Shown here: positions 8,282 to 19,000 of the stretch, one piece after another
Numbering within the stretch: position 1 is the stretch's first letter
How the letters are laid out: each line of letters opens with the position of its first letter
Assembly (NCBI RefSeq): GCF_014145675.1
Contig: NZ_JACGZW010000009.1
Coordinates: forward strand, 372,001-436,000
Source: Amycolatopsis dendrobii
Lineage (GTDB): Bacteria > Actinomycetota > Actinomycetes > Mycobacteriales > Pseudonocardiaceae
DNA length: 64,000 bases
Direction: 5' to 3'
Program-made: the position numbers and the translations under genes
Notes under the pieces: generated by a model
Databases searched by the model: none
The model's input: the letters and a program-made list of their open reading frames with translations, nothing else
What the model was told of the DNA's origin: nothing

Positions 8282-9271
8282 TCAGATCCGGACCAGCATT
8301 TTCCCGACGTTCGCCCCGCGCAGCATCCCGATGAACGCGTCCACGATGCTGGAAAACCCTTCTGCCACAGTCTCGTTCACGAGCACCCGCCCGCTGCGGA
8401 CGTGCGGGATCAGGAACTCCTCGAACTCTTCGCGCGCGTCGAGGTGATTGCGCACCAGAAACCCTTCGATCCGAAGGCTTTTCCCGACCACGTCGAACAG
8501 ATTGCGCGGCGCGCTCGGCGGTGTGCGCAGGCTGTTGTACTGCGCGACTGAACCGCACCAGGCGACCCGGCCGCGCTCGCGAAGGACATCGATCGCGGCG
8601 GCCAGGTGATCGCCGCCGACGTTGTCGAAGTACACGTCGATTCCGTCCGGAGCCGCTTTCGCGAGCAGATCGGTGACCGGACCGTCGTGGTAGTTGAAGG
8701 CGGCGTCGAAACCGAGGTCGCGAGTCAGGTGCTCGACCTTCGCCGCTGACCCGGCGCTGCCCACGATCCGTCCCGCGCCGAGCAGTCGCGCGATCTGCCC
8801 GGCCGCGCTGCCCACCGCACCGGCCGCCGCGGAGATGAACACGTCGTCACCGGGCCGGACCTGCGCGATCCGAGTGAGCCCGACGTACGCGGTGAGCCCG
8901 GTCCCGCCAAGAACGCCGAGGTAGGCGCTCAGCGGAACGCCATCCGCGGGCGTGATCGTCCGGACATCGGCGGTGGTGACGACCGCGTGGGTTGCCCAGC
9001 CGTGCCGATGGAACACCGTCGTGCCGACCGGCAGCTTCGGCTCCTTCGACTCGACCACCTCGCCGATCGTGCGGCCCTCCAGTCCCGCGCCGAGTTCCCA
9101 GCCACCCCATTCCATGAACTCGCGCATGTACGGATCGACGGACAGGTAGCGGTTCTCGACCAGCACCTGTCCGTCGGCGAGGTCCGGCAGCGGCTGGGTG
9201 ACGAACTCGAAGTCGGCGGCGCTCGGCGCACCCTCGGGGCGGCGGACCTGGCGGACGGCGGTCAGGGACAC
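8282..9271 (-). CDS. Zinc-independent MDR-family NADP-dependent oxidoreductase
   Basis: 329 residues with the layout of the medium-chain reductase branch containing curcumin/prostaglandin reductases. RYLSVDPYMREFM is near the N-terminus, SAAAGAVGSAAGQIARLLG forms the Rossmann fold, and YFDNVGGDHL appears at about residue 215. Zinc-ligand cysteines are absent. Such enzymes reduce the C=C bond of alpha,beta-unsaturated ketones with NADPH. It is divergent from a LysR-type regulator, its probable controller. Confidence 0.9.
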   Translation of the reverse strand: MSLTAVRQVRRPEGAPSAADFEFVTQPLPDLADGQVLVENRYLSVDPYMREFMEWGGWELGAGLEGRTIGEVVESKEPKLPVGTTVFHRHGWATHAVVTTADVRTITPADGVPLSAYLGVLGGTGLTAYVGLTRIAQVRPGDDVFISAAAGAVGSAAGQIARLLGAGRIVGSAGSAAKVEHLTRDLGFDAAFNYHDGPVTDLLAKAAPDGIDVYFDNVGGDHLAAAIDVLRERGRVAWCGSVAQYNSLRTPPSAPRNLFDVVGKSLRIEGFLVRNHLDAREEFEEFLIPHVRSGRVLVNETVAEGFSSIVDAFIGMLRGANVGKMLVRI

Positions 9272-9356
9272 GTGATCTCCTTAGTTGGCTCTGACCAGCA
9301 ACTTAAGTGCGCCGAAGCCGCTCGGGCAGACCTCCGGATCGATGGACCGCGCCAAT

Positions 9357-9375
9357 CCATGAATCCTGCTCATGG
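9357..9375. promoter_or_regulatory. Inverted repeat in the LysR/oxidoreductase divergent region (candidate operator)
   Basis: CCATGA and TCATGG form perfect 6-bp arms separated by 7 bases, 20 bp before the LysR start codon. Position and symmetry suit a LysR autoregulatory site, but six-base arms can arise by chance. Confidence 0.35.
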
Positions 9376-9394
9376 TTACGGCTAGGCTGGCCGC

Positions 9395-10288
9395 ATGGAT
9401 GCTGTCGACCTCACGCCGGGCGAGTTGCGCCTGCTGCTCGCGGTGGAGCGCACCGGCAGCTTCACCGCCGCTGCCGCCGAGCTGAGCCTGACTCAGTCCG
9501 CGGTCTCGCACGCAGTCCGGACCTGCGAACGCAAGGTCGGCGCCGTCCTCTTCGACCGCGGCCGAACCGGCGCCCGTCCCACCGCGGCCGGTGCCCGCGC
9601 ACTCGTGCACGCCCGGCTGATCCTGCGCCAACTCGACGTTCTCCGCGCCGAAGCTCGGGGTGCGGCCGCCGGATCCCTCGCCGGTCCGCTGCGAATCGCC
9701 GCTTTCCGCAGTGCCGCAGCACATCTCTTGCCCGCGGCGCTGGAACGCTTGACCGCCAAGCATTCCGGCCTGCACCCGCAGGTGCTGATCGTCCCCGAAC
9801 TGGGCCGCGGCACCGCGGGCGAGGTCGCCGACGGACGCGCGGACGTCGCCGTCGCGACCCTCGGCGAGGACGAAACCCCGCCCGCCGGATTGGTCGCCGG
9901 TGAACTGTTCCGGGAGCCGTATTTCCTGGTCAACCCGGGCAATCAGCCCGATCCGCGCGGCCTGCCGCTGCTCGACTGGCCGGAAAACTGCTCCTCCTAC
10001 ACCCGATCCTGGTGGGCCCGGCAGGACTGGTTGCCGTCAGCGAAAATGGAGGTCGCCGACGACGGCGTGGTCCTTTCCATGGTGGCGCAAGGGATCGGCA
10101 TGGCGATCCTGCCGAAACTCACCCTCGCCGCCACTCCGCCGGGCGTCGCCGTTATCCCGATCTCCGACCCGCCTACTCGGCGAATCGGGTACGTAGCCAC
10201 CTACGCCGGTGCGCAATCCCTTGCGGTGCGCGAATTGGTACGGGAGTTGCGCGCGGTGGCCGAGGCGGAGTTCCTCAGGGCGGCTTGA
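9395..10288 (+). CDS. LysR-family transcriptional regulator
   Basis: 297 residues. The N-terminal winged helix (LRLLLAVERTGSFTAAAAELSLTQSAVSHAV, in overlapping parts) is the canonical LysR HTH at residues 8-60. It is followed by a periplasmic-binding-like effector domain from about 90. Divergent transcription from the adjacent reductase gene is the classic LysR arrangement, so it probably controls that gene in response to an unknown ligand. Confidence 0.93.
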   Translation: MDAVDLTPGELRLLLAVERTGSFTAAAAELSLTQSAVSHAVRTCERKVGAVLFDRGRTGARPTAAGARALVHARLILRQLDVLRAEARGAAAGSLAGPLRIAAFRSAAAHLLPAALERLTAKHSGLHPQVLIVPELGRGTAGEVADGRADVAVATLGEDETPPAGLVAGELFREPYFLVNPGNQPDPRGLPLLDWPENCSSYTRSWWARQDWLPSAKMEVADDGVVLSMVAQGIGMAILPKLTLAATPPGVAVIPISDPPTRRIGYVATYAGAQSLAVRELVRELRAVAEAEFLRAA

Positions 10289-10518
10289 TCCCTGACAAAG
10301 ACCATCGTCCCCGGGAATTTGACACCTTTCGCGCGCCCGAACGGAGGTTGTGCCTCCTCGCGCGGCGGCCAGACTGGAGGCACCCGGGACGCGTTCCCGC
10401 GGCGATGGCCCGCAGTCGGTCATCGGTCGAGCCCATGCCGGTAAACCGCCTGTTCGTGCGTGGTTGCTGCTCGTCGTTCGTTCGGCCTCCCCGGCCAGGC
10501 GGGAGCGAAGGAGGACGG

Positions 10519-12117
10519 ATGAGATTCGACGGGAAGGTGCCCGCTGTCCTGGCGGCTGTCGTCGGGGTGGTGATGTCGGTGGCCGGATCGGCGGCGCTGG
10601 CCGCCAAGGTGGGCGCGCCAGCGTGTTCCCCGGACACGACGGTCACCACCGACGACGGCCCGGTGTGCGGGGTCGCGAACGCGGAGATCAAGTCGTGGCA
10701 AGGGATTCGCTATGGTGCGCCGCCGGTCGGCGAGTTGCGCTGGGCGCCGCCGCAGCGGCCCGCGCACTGGACTGAGCCGTTCGCCGCGACCGCGGAGGGC
10801 AGCGAGTGTCCGCAGCCGCCCGGCACTGGTCCTGGGTCGGACAACGAGGATTGCCTCAATCTGACCGTGCGCACGCCGGCCAACGCGGGTCCCGGTCCGT
10901 TTCCGGTGATGGTGCATATCCACGGCGGCGGATTCCTGTTGTGGAAGCCGACGGACGCGAGCCGTCTCGTGACCGCGGGGCACGTCGTCAGCGTGGAGTT
11001 CAACTACCGGCTCGGAATTTTCGGCTTCCTCGCGCATGAATCCTTCGGTGCGCACGCCGGGAACTACGGTCTTCAGGACCAGCAAGCCGCGCTCCGTTGG
11101 GTGCAACGCAACATCGCGAAGTTCGGCGGCGACCCGCACAACGTCACGATTTACGGCGATTCCGCGGGCGGTTCGAGCGTTTGCGCCCACACCGCGTCGC
11201 CGGGCTCGGCGGGGCTGTTCCAGCGCGGGATCAGCCAAAGCGGAGAGTACAACTCGCTGCTCGGCGCCGACATCATCTGGCAAACACAGGACTGCAAATC
11301 ACAATTGCCCACCGAGAAACAAGCGCGGCACAAGGGCGAGCGATTCGCCAAGGCGCTGGGTTGTTCCACCGCTGCTTGTCTGCGCGCACTGTCCGCGTCG
11401 GCTGTGCTCAAACAGGCCGATCACGGGCGAAACCCGGACAACGGCACGGTCGCACCGATCGTCGACGGGGTCACGCTGCCGATGTCGCCCGCCGAAGCTT
11501 TCGACACCGGACACGTCAATCACGTAGCGCTGATGCACGGCGTCGATCGCGACGAAACTCAACTGCCGTTCGCTGAGACCGCCGCCGATTACGACAAATT
11601 CATGAAGCAGCAGTACGGAAAGCACGCCGACGAGGTCCGCAAGACCTATCCGCTGAAACGATACCCCGCGCCGGCCCCGTTCCTTGCCTACCGGACCGCC
11701 GTCGCCGACTCCAACTCGGTCTGCCCCGCACTGATCAACGACGAACGGCTCTCGCGGCGCCTCCCGGTCTTCGCCTACCAGGTCGACGACACGGATATCC
11801 CGCCGCAATTCTTCGTCGACCCTGCCAAACCCAACGGCGCCTACCACGTCGCCGAATGGCTGCTGATGTTCCCGAACGGCGTCCAGCTGACGCCCAACCA
11901 GCAGGCGCTCGCCGACCAGCTGCTGACCCAGTGGTCAGGTTTCGCACGCACCGGAAACCCCACGGTGGACGGTGCACCGCAGTGGGATCCGTACACAAAG
12001 GACAATCCGGTGGTGATGGCGCTCAACGCAGCGGGCGACAGCCAGCTCACGACGGAGATCCCGCGCCAGCACCACTGCGCGGAACTCTGGGATCCGTTGA
12101 CTCCCTTCAGTCACTGA
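10519..12117 (+). CDS. Secreted type-B carboxylesterase
   Basis: 532 residues from ATG 10519, which follows an AAGGAGGACGG ribosome site. A Sec signal peptide covers residues 1-30 (VLAAVVGVVMSVAGSAALAA). The nucleophile elbow is YGDSAGGSS with Ser at residue 215. The oxyanion HGGGF motif and EDCLNLTV are present, and GAYHVAEW carries the catalytic histidine. This is the acetylcholinesterase/para-nitrobenzyl esterase fold. Upstream in-frame codons run through the LysR gene's 3' flank and are rejected. Confidence 0.92.
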   Translation: MRFDGKVPAVLAAVVGVVMSVAGSAALAAKVGAPACSPDTTVTTDDGPVCGVANAEIKSWQGIRYGAPPVGELRWAPPQRPAHWTEPFAATAEGSECPQPPGTGPGSDNEDCLNLTVRTPANAGPGPFPVMVHIHGGGFLLWKPTDASRLVTAGHVVSVEFNYRLGIFGFLAHESFGAHAGNYGLQDQQAALRWVQRNIAKFGGDPHNVTIYGDSAGGSSVCAHTASPGSAGLFQRGISQSGEYNSLLGADIIWQTQDCKSQLPTEKQARHKGERFAKALGCSTAACLRALSASAVLKQADHGRNPDNGTVAPIVDGVTLPMSPAEAFDTGHVNHVALMHGVDRDETQLPFAETAADYDKFMKQQYGKHADEVRKTYPLKRYPAPAPFLAYRTAVADSNSVCPALINDERLSRRLPVFAYQVDDTDIPPQFFVDPAKPNGAYHVAEWLLMFPNGVQLTPNQQALADQLLTQWSGFARTGNPTVDGAPQWDPYTKDNPVVMALNAAGDSQLTTEIPRQHHCAELWDPLTPFSH

Positions 12118-12488
12118 CAAGTCCTGCCCGGTCGGGCTGTTTCGGCGTCAGCTTCATCGCCTGGCGAAACAGCTGTCAGGTAAAACGCGCTGGCCGGGCA
12201 AGTGGTGGGCGGACGGCTGTGACCTTCTCGCCTTCGCACTCGAAGCCGCGACCCGCTGCCTCGGCGTCCTGACCGCGCTCGCCGTGACGACCATGGCCGA
12301 GCTGGCTCTCTGGGTCCTGCCGCCGCTGCTCGTCATCCGTCGCCCGGCTCGGCGTGGAAGTGCATCGCGAAGAACACCGGCCGCAACAAGGTCGTCAGCA
12401 GCGCCGGCCTCGTCTGACCGGTATTGCCCCGCCCGCAGAAATGACATACGGTTCCGCCACTGACACGCGATTCCGCAGAGGTGGATCG
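12118..12488. other. Intergenic stretch with one imperfect hairpin, no convincing gene
   Basis: About 370 bases between the esterase and the patatin gene. Just after the esterase stop, arms GCTGTTTCG (12136-12144) and CGAAACAGC (12165-12173) form an inverted repeat that could end esterase transcription. Short open frames on both strands lack ribosome sites and recognisable domains. The rest shows nothing I can name. Confidence 0.45.
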
Positions 12489-13421
12489 ATGACCAAACGC
12501 GCACTGGTGCTCGGATGTGGCGGCACGCTCGGCTTCGCCTGGACCGCCGTTGCCCTCGCTGCGGTCGAGGCCCAGCTGGGATGGGACGCGCGCGAAGCCG
12601 ACGTCCTGGTCGGCACCTCGGCGGGCGCGGAGATGGCGGCGTTCCTCGGCTCCGGCATCGGGGTCGGCGAGATCATGGCCGCGCTGCACGGCGAGCCCGC
12701 CGACGACCGCGTCGTGCACCATCTCGCTCGGCATCCGGGCATGCTGCCGCCGTTGCCGACCCCGGTTTGGCCTGGTCTCGGACTCACCGCCGCGGCATTG
12801 CGCGGCCGGGTGGACCTGCTGGCCGGGCTGGCCGGAGCGTTGCCGAGAGGACGTGGCGACGCTGGATGGCTGCGCGACCTCGGCGCCGCATTGGCCAATG
12901 CCGAAGGCTGGGTCGAGCACCCGCGGACCTGGCTGGTCGGAGCCGATCTCCGCACGGGGGAACGGGTCGCGTTCGGGGATTCGCGGCGGATCCAGCTCGG
13001 CACCGCGATTGCCGCGTCCTGGGCCATTCCGGGCTGGTTCCCGCCGGTCGCTGTCAACGGCCGCCCGTACGTCGACGGCGGCACCGTCTCGCCGACGTCC
13101 GCCGATCTCGTCATCCCGGCCGGGGTCGAGGAGGTCGTGCTGATCCCGCCGATGTCCACGTCCGGCGGCGCGCCCGGCCGCGGCTTCGCGCGAGTCGAAC
13201 GACTCGCCCGGCGCGCGATGACCCGGCGTGTTGACGCAGAGGTCAAGCAGCTCCGCGCCGCCGGAATCCGCGTGCTCCGGATCGAACCCGGCCAGGCCGA
13301 ACTCGACGTCATGGGCCCGAATTTCATGGACCTGCGCCGCCGCGCCGACGTGCTCCGCGCCTGCCGCACCCTGACCCCGCCGCGCGTGCGCGCCGCCATC
13401 GACCAAGGAGCGATCCGATGA
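12489..13421 (+). CDS. Patatin-like phospholipase
   Basis: 310 residues from ATG 12489. The glycine-rich oxyanion loop GCGGTLGFAW at residues 9-18 is followed by GTSAGAE with the nucleophile Ser at residue 44. VDGG near residue 197 supplies the Asp of the Ser-Asp dyad. These are the RssA/patatin-family determinants of a lipid acyl hydrolase. The stop codon overlaps the start of an SDR gene, so the pair forms a small operon. Confidence 0.92.
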   Translation: MTKRALVLGCGGTLGFAWTAVALAAVEAQLGWDAREADVLVGTSAGAEMAAFLGSGIGVGEIMAALHGEPADDRVVHHLARHPGMLPPLPTPVWPGLGLTAAALRGRVDLLAGLAGALPRGRGDAGWLRDLGAALANAEGWVEHPRTWLVGADLRTGERVAFGDSRRIQLGTAIAASWAIPGWFPPVAVNGRPYVDGGTVSPTSADLVIPAGVEEVVLIPPMSTSGGAPGRGFARVERLARRAMTRRVDAEVKQLRAAGIRVLRIEPGQAELDVMGPNFMDLRRRADVLRACRTLTPPRVRAAIDQGAIR

Positions 13422-14257
13422 CCTACCCGAAAATTGCCCTCGACGGCGCGTCGGTCGCGATCACCGGCGGAGGCGCCGGGATCGGCCGCGCGGTCGCCAA
13501 GTTGTTCGCGAGCAAGGGCGCGCACGTCGCGATCGGCGACCTCGACCAGACGGCCGCTGAGGAGACCGCCGAGCTGGTCGGCGGCACCGCGCACCGTCTC
13601 GACGTCGCCGACCGCGACTCGTTCGCGTCCTTCGTCGCCGCGGCCGAGAAGGCCCACGGACCGTTGCACGTGCTGGTGAACAACGCCGGCCTCATGCCGA
13701 ACGGCGGATTCCTCGAACTCGCCGACGCCACCGACCGGCTGCAGATCGACGTCAACCTCGGCGGCGTTCTCAACGGGATGAAACTGGTGCTGCCCGGCAT
13801 GGTCGAACGCGGTTTCGGCCACGTCGTCAACGTCGCTTCGCTGGCGGGCAAATTCCCGGTCAAGGGACTGGCCGTCTACAACGCGACCAAATTCGCCGTG
13901 GTGGGGCTGACGGCCGCGACCCGCTTGGAGTTCGCGGACGCGGGCGTCAGCCTCACCGCTGTGCTGCCCTCGGCGGTCGACACCGCACTCGCCTCCGGCC
14001 TCGACATGCGGCCGATCCCGAAGGTGCAGCCGGAAGACGTCGCCAGCGCGGTCGTCGATTCGGTGCGCAACCGCCGCGGCGAAATCGCCGTTCCTGGCTA
14101 TGTCGGCCTGCTCGCGGCGGCCGCGGGGGTTACCCCGGAGCCGGTCCTCAACCGCATCCGGCGGCTGGTCCGAGACGATCGCGCGTTGCACTCGGACCAG
14201 CCGGAACGATCTGCGTACCGGGCGAATCTCGAGGCACAGCAAGGAACTCGGCGATAG
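13418..14257 (+). CDS. Short-chain dehydrogenase/reductase (SDR)
   Basis: 279 residues. The cofactor motif TGGGAGIGRAV is at residues 16-26, NNAG near 87, and the catalytic YNATK near 152 after an upstream Ser. All classical SDR elements are intact. The start overlaps the patatin stop by four bases, so the two are translationally coupled. The substrate may be a lipid-derived alcohol or ketone, inferred only from the operon. Confidence 0.92.
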   Translation: MTYPKIALDGASVAITGGGAGIGRAVAKLFASKGAHVAIGDLDQTAAEETAELVGGTAHRLDVADRDSFASFVAAAEKAHGPLHVLVNNAGLMPNGGFLELADATDRLQIDVNLGGVLNGMKLVLPGMVERGFGHVVNVASLAGKFPVKGLAVYNATKFAVVGLTAATRLEFADAGVSLTAVLPSAVDTALASGLDMRPIPKVQPEDVASAVVDSVRNRRGEIAVPGYVGLLAAAAGVTPEPVLNRIRRLVRDDRALHSDQPERSAYRANLEAQQGTRR

Positions 14258-14425
14258 TCAGGCGACCAGGCGCAGCCACGCTTCGGCGAACATGCCGTCC
14301 GCGGCGAGCAAATGTGCGTAGTATTTGCGGGCATGTTCGCGCACTGCCTGGATTTTCGGGTCCAGGTCGACTCGCTCGTTTCGCTGGGAATCGGTGATCG
14401 AATCGCCGGTGAACAGTATGCCCGC
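14258..14425 (-). pseudogene. Internally deleted remnant of an SGNH/GDSL hydrolase
   Basis: On the minus strand the reading ILFTGDSITDSQRN is block I of GDSL esterases, with its nucleophile Ser. After only about 35 further residues the frame ends in AWLRLVA, the usual end of such enzymes after the Asp-His block. Blocks II, III and V, which should fill about 150 residues, are gone, and there is no plausible start codon. It lies directly behind the FAD monooxygenase gene. Either a remnant left by deletion, or a chance resemblance in a short frame. Confidence 0.45.
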
Positions 14426-14427
14426 TC

Positions 14428-15909
14428 TTAGTTTGCACCGAACCACTGAGTTTTGGCCTGAGCGAACGATTCCTGGGAAAATTCGCGGTCTCCCGCCCAT
14501 GCGACGATGCCGTCCGGACGAACGAGTGCGGCGCCCAGTCCGAAGTCTTCCTGCGCCGCACCGGCCGCGTAATGCAACTGGCCCGCTGCCTCGCGCAGAC
14601 GCTGGTCAGCGGTGAAGTCGAGGACGACGCCACCGCCGTCCTGCATCAGGTCCCCGAGGCGAATCCCGTTTGCCAGCTGGAAATCCGGGGCGTAACGACC
14701 GATCAGCGGATGCTCGTCGCCGAGGTCGTAGCGGAGCGACGCGCCAGACATCTTCCCGTACACATAGGTCGTGCCGTCGCGAGTGGTGAGCAGGTCGCGG
14801 AGCACACCCTGCACTGCCTGACCGTGCGCGTCCGGCCGCATCGCCGCCGCCTGCGCACGCGTCCAATCCAGCACCCAGGCACCGACGGGATGGCGTTCGC
14901 GGGTGTAGCTGTCCAGAAGCGCTTCCGGTGCCTCCGCGCGGATCACCGCCGCGAGCTTCCACCCGAGGTTCAAGGCGTCGCTGATACCGGTGTTGAGTCC
15001 CTGGCCGCCCAGCGGGGAGTGGATGTGCGCGGCGTCGCCGGCGAGCAGCACGCGGCCGCGCCGATACGTCGTGGTCTGCATCGCGCGATCGGTGAACGTC
15101 GAAACGAGACGGACGCCGGTCAGCGTGACGTCGGTGCCGGACACCCGGCGCAACACGGCCTGCAGGTGCTCGAGACTCGGCTTCTGTGTGCGGTCGAACG
15201 CGCCGCGGTCGAAGTCCAGCACGCCGAGGTGTCCCGGCGTGGGCATCTGGACGTACATCCCGTTCGGAGTCAGGCTGAATCCCGGGCTCAGCTTCTCGGG
15301 ATCGGCGAGGTCGACGAGCATGGTGTAGCCGGTGAACTGCGGTTCGGTACCGACGAATTCGAAACCCGCCAGCCCGCGCACGACACTGCGCCCGCCGTCG
15401 CAGCCGACCCCCCAGCGCGCCGCGTACTCCTGCTCGCCCGCTCGCACCACCACGCCGTCTTCGTGCTGCTCAACGCCGGAAACCTCGACCCCGCGCCGGA
15501 TTTCGACGCCGAGCTTGGCCGCTCGTTCGGACAGCACCGCTTCAATCGCGTCGAGGTTGGTCATCATGCCGCCGGGCAGCGAGTTGGGCAGCCAGTACGG
15601 CAGTGCGTCGACGTCGATCATCGCCGGATCGAGCATCATTCCGGCGAAGTGGCCCGCTGCGCTCGGCCGCTCTTCGCTGGGCCGGGCGTGGATGTCCGAT
15701 GTCGCCATCAGCGGAGACAACATCCCGCGCCGGTGGAACGCCTCGATCGACGTGGCCGACAGTCCCCGCATGCCGAGCGGCGCCGTCCGCCACTGGGAAC
15801 CCGGTTCGGGCTCCCGTTCGAGCACCAGGACCGAACTGCCGCCGAGTCCGAGCTCGCAGGCCAGGAACAGACCGACCGGCCCGGCACCCACGACTACTGC
15901 GTCATACAT
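14428..15909 (-). CDS. FAD-dependent aromatic monooxygenase (class A, PheA/TfdB type)
   Basis: 493 residues from ATG 15909, which follows AGGGGG; an in-frame extension to 15963 has no ribosome site. The FAD-binding GAGPVG lies at residues 8-13. The second FAD motif reads GDAAHIHSPLGGQGLNTG. The C-terminal thioredoxin-like part is typical of rifampicin-, tetracycline- and phenol-type hydroxylases. These enzymes hydroxylate aromatic rings with NAD(P)H and O2. It is divergent from the AfsR-like regulator gene, with about 120 bp between. Confidence 0.92.
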   Translation of the reverse strand: MYDAVVVGAGPVGLFLACELGLGGSSVLVLEREPEPGSQWRTAPLGMRGLSATSIEAFHRRGMLSPLMATSDIHARPSEERPSAAGHFAGMMLDPAMIDVDALPYWLPNSLPGGMMTNLDAIEAVLSERAAKLGVEIRRGVEVSGVEQHEDGVVVRAGEQEYAARWGVGCDGGRSVVRGLAGFEFVGTEPQFTGYTMLVDLADPEKLSPGFSLTPNGMYVQMPTPGHLGVLDFDRGAFDRTQKPSLEHLQAVLRRVSGTDVTLTGVRLVSTFTDRAMQTTTYRRGRVLLAGDAAHIHSPLGGQGLNTGISDALNLGWKLAAVIRAEAPEALLDSYTRERHPVGAWVLDWTRAQAAAMRPDAHGQAVQGVLRDLLTTRDGTTYVYGKMSGASLRYDLGDEHPLIGRYAPDFQLANGIRLGDLMQDGGGVVLDFTADQRLREAAGQLHYAAGAAQEDFGLGAALVRPDGIVAWAGDREFSQESFAQAKTQWFGAN

Positions 15910-16032
15910 GGCAAACCCCCTGTGTTCTCGTTCGCTGAAGCCACCTTGGCTACCGCCGCTCACACCGCCCGCACACGGCGCTCACGCGGGGGCACGTGGC
16001 GCTGCCACCGGTGTTCGCGCGAAGATCGTCGA

Positions 16033-19000
16033 ATGGACGGGAGCGCGCGGCTTCGAGTCACGCTGCTCGGGGCGTTTCAGGTGACGCGGGGCGCCGAGGC
16101 CCTCGCGGTGCCCGGTGCCCGGTTGCGGGGACTGGTCGCGCGGCTGGCGCTGGCCGGGGGACGTCCGGTCGGGCAGAGCGCCCTGGTCGACGCGATCTGG
16201 GCCTCCGACCTGCCCTCCGACCCCGCGCACGCCCTGCAAGCCCTGGTCTCCCGGCTGCGCCGATCGCTCGGCTCGCCCAGCGAAGTCACGCAGGTCGGAG
16301 GCGGTTATCGGCTGACCATCGACCCCGCCGACGTGGACGCACTGCGCTTCGAACAACTCGCGACCGCTGGCGGCGCGGCTTCTCTGGATGAAGCCGTGCG
16401 GTTGTGGGGCGACCGTCCAGGCGTCGAGCCCGCCGCGGTCGCCGCGATCGATCCCGCCGCCGCGACTAGGTTGGCTCGCCTGTCGATCGAAGCCGTCACC
16501 GACCTTGCCGAAGCGGAGCTTTCCCAGGGCCGCCCCGACTCCGCCATCGCCCGCCTGACCGCCCTGCTCGCCGACCAGCCTGTCCACGAACGCGCTGCCG
16601 CAGTGCTCATGGACGCCCTCGCCGCGCAAGGCCGTCAGGCGGAAGCCCTGGCCCAGTACGAACAAATCCGGAAAGCCCTTGCCGACGATCTCGGTACCGA
16701 TCCGGGCACCGCGCTGCGCGAACGCCACTTGAACCTGCTGCGCGCCGAACCAGTCAAGGCGACCAAACCAGCCGCCTTGCCCGCGCCGCTGACCAGCTTC
16801 GTCGGCCGCGTCGACGACCTGTCCCGGATCGACACCTTGCTCGACGCCGGCCGGTTGGTCACCGTGCTCGGCCCCGGCGGCGCCGGAAAGACGCGGATCG
16901 CCCTGGAGGCCGCCCGCCGCCGGGAATACCGCGACGGCTGCTGGCTGATCGATCTCTCGTCGGTCGCCGAACCGGCCAAGGTCGCCGCCGCGATGCTGGC
17001 CGCGATCGGACTCCGCGCCGCGGCGCTGTTCGAGGCCTCGGCCAAACCCGTCGGCGACCTGGACGCGCTGGCGGATCAGTTGGGCAGCAAGGAAACCCTG
17101 CTGGTGGTGGACAACTGCGAGCACCTGATCGACGCCGTAGCCCACCTCCTTTCCGCGCTGCTGCCTCGCTGCGCCGGTCTGCGGGTCCTGGCCACCAGCC
17201 GCGAGCCGCTCGCGATCGACGGCGAGGCGCTGGTCCCGCTCGGCCCGCTTCCGCTGCCCGAACCGGACGCGACCGTCGAGCAGGCCCGCGACACCGCGTC
17301 CGTGCGGCTGTTTCGCGAGCGAGCAGCCGCCGTGCGCCCCGGTTTCACGGTGGATGAGCGCAATCTCGACGACGTGCTGCGCATCGTCCGCGGCCTGGAC
17401 GGCATGCCGCTGGCACTGGAACTGGCCGCGGCCCGCCTGCGGACGCTTTCCTTGGCAGACCTGGCGGCCGGCTTGTCCGACCGATTCCGCCTCCTCACCA
17501 CCGGCAGCCGCACGGCTTTCCCCAGACACCGCACGCTGCGCGCCGTGATCGCCTGGAGCTGGGACCTGCTCAGCGAGGACGCGCGGACGGTCGCGGAACG
17601 GATCTCGGTCCTGCCCGGCGGCGTCACCCCCGCCTCGGCCGCCGCGGTCTGCGCTCTTCCCGTCGAGCAAGCCCGGGAACTGCTCGCCGACCTCGTCGAC
17701 CGCTCGCTGCTCCAACTCGTCCCCGGCCGGTACCGGATGTTGGAGACCATCCGCGAATACGGGCTGGAATGCCTTGCCGAACAAGGGATTCTGCCCGCCG
17801 TACGGAGCCTGAGCGCCGAATACTTCGCCGAACTGACCGCCGTCAACGCCCCGCTTCTGCGCGGTCCCAGGCAACTCGACGCGCTCCACCTGGTGACCGC
17901 CGAATACGACAACGTGCTGGCTGCCCTGCGCCACCTCTGCGACACGTCGGACGCCGGGCTCGCTCTCGCGCTCGACCTGACCTGGTACTGGCACATGCTG
18001 GGCCGGCACGCCGAATCCTCGTACTGGCTCGGCCAAGCCGCCCGCTCCGCCCAGCCGGGCGTGAACCACGACATCGCCGCGGCCGCGCTGCTGCTGGACG
18101 CCGACGTCCCGGCGGACGAGGCTGTCTCCCGCCTGCTGAACTACCCGGAGCTGCCCGCCTTCGGAGTGCTGACCGCCGTCGAACTGGCCGCCCGCACCGG
18201 AACCGACGCGTCCCCGCTCATCCAGCGGACAGCCGACGGCCCGGACCGCTGGCTGGCCGGATTGGCCCGGATCGCCCGTGCCGAACTAGCCGAAAACGAC
18301 GGCCATTTAGCCGAGGTCGGTGAAGATGTGGCCGTCGCATTGGACTGTTTCACCGAGGCGGGCGACAGCTGGGGCCTCGCGATGGCCCTGCCGATGCGCG
18401 CCCTGCTGCGGCAATACGACGGCGACCTGGCCGGCGCGCTGGCCGATCTGACCGAGGCCAAACGGCTGGCCAGGGAGTTCGGCTCGCTCAACCACAGCGA
18501 CGAGACCTTCATCGACCTGCGCCTGATCGACCTGCACGTCCGGCTGGGCGAAACCGGCCAGGCCGCGGCGATGATCGAGGTGACCCGGGACCGCACGCTG
18601 CGCTCGACCGTGCCCGAGACCGTGGTGCTGCTGGATGCGCGAGAGGCCAGCTTCCGCCTGCGAACCGGTGATCTGACCCGGGCCCGCGAGCTGATCGAGG
18701 AGGCCGAGGCCGGGCTGTCCGCCGACCTCCCGTTCGGCGGCGATCACGGACAGGCGCTGGTCAGCGGGGTACGAGCCGAACTCTGCCTGGAACTCGGCGA
18801 CGGCCCCGGCGCCGAGACCGCGCTGAACCAGGCGTACGCGGCCGCGGTCGACAGCAAGGACCTGCCGATCGTGGCCACCGTCGCGGTGACGGTCGCTGGC
18901 CTGGCCGAGCTGTACAACCGGTTCCAGGACGGTGCCGTGATCCTCGGCGCGGCAGCCCGGCTGCGCGGCGCCCACGACCAGACTGACCTGCAAGTACGCA

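Noticed and set aside
12118..12488. A minus-strand gene ending in RPVFFAMHFHAEPG between esterase and patatin genes
   Set aside because: The frame only continues antisense through the patatin gene, and no independent start or family was found.
14572..16032. Long upstream extension of the AfsR-like regulator frame
   Set aside because: It covers the divergent monooxygenase gene in antisense. The AfsR DNA-binding domain begins right after ATG 16033.
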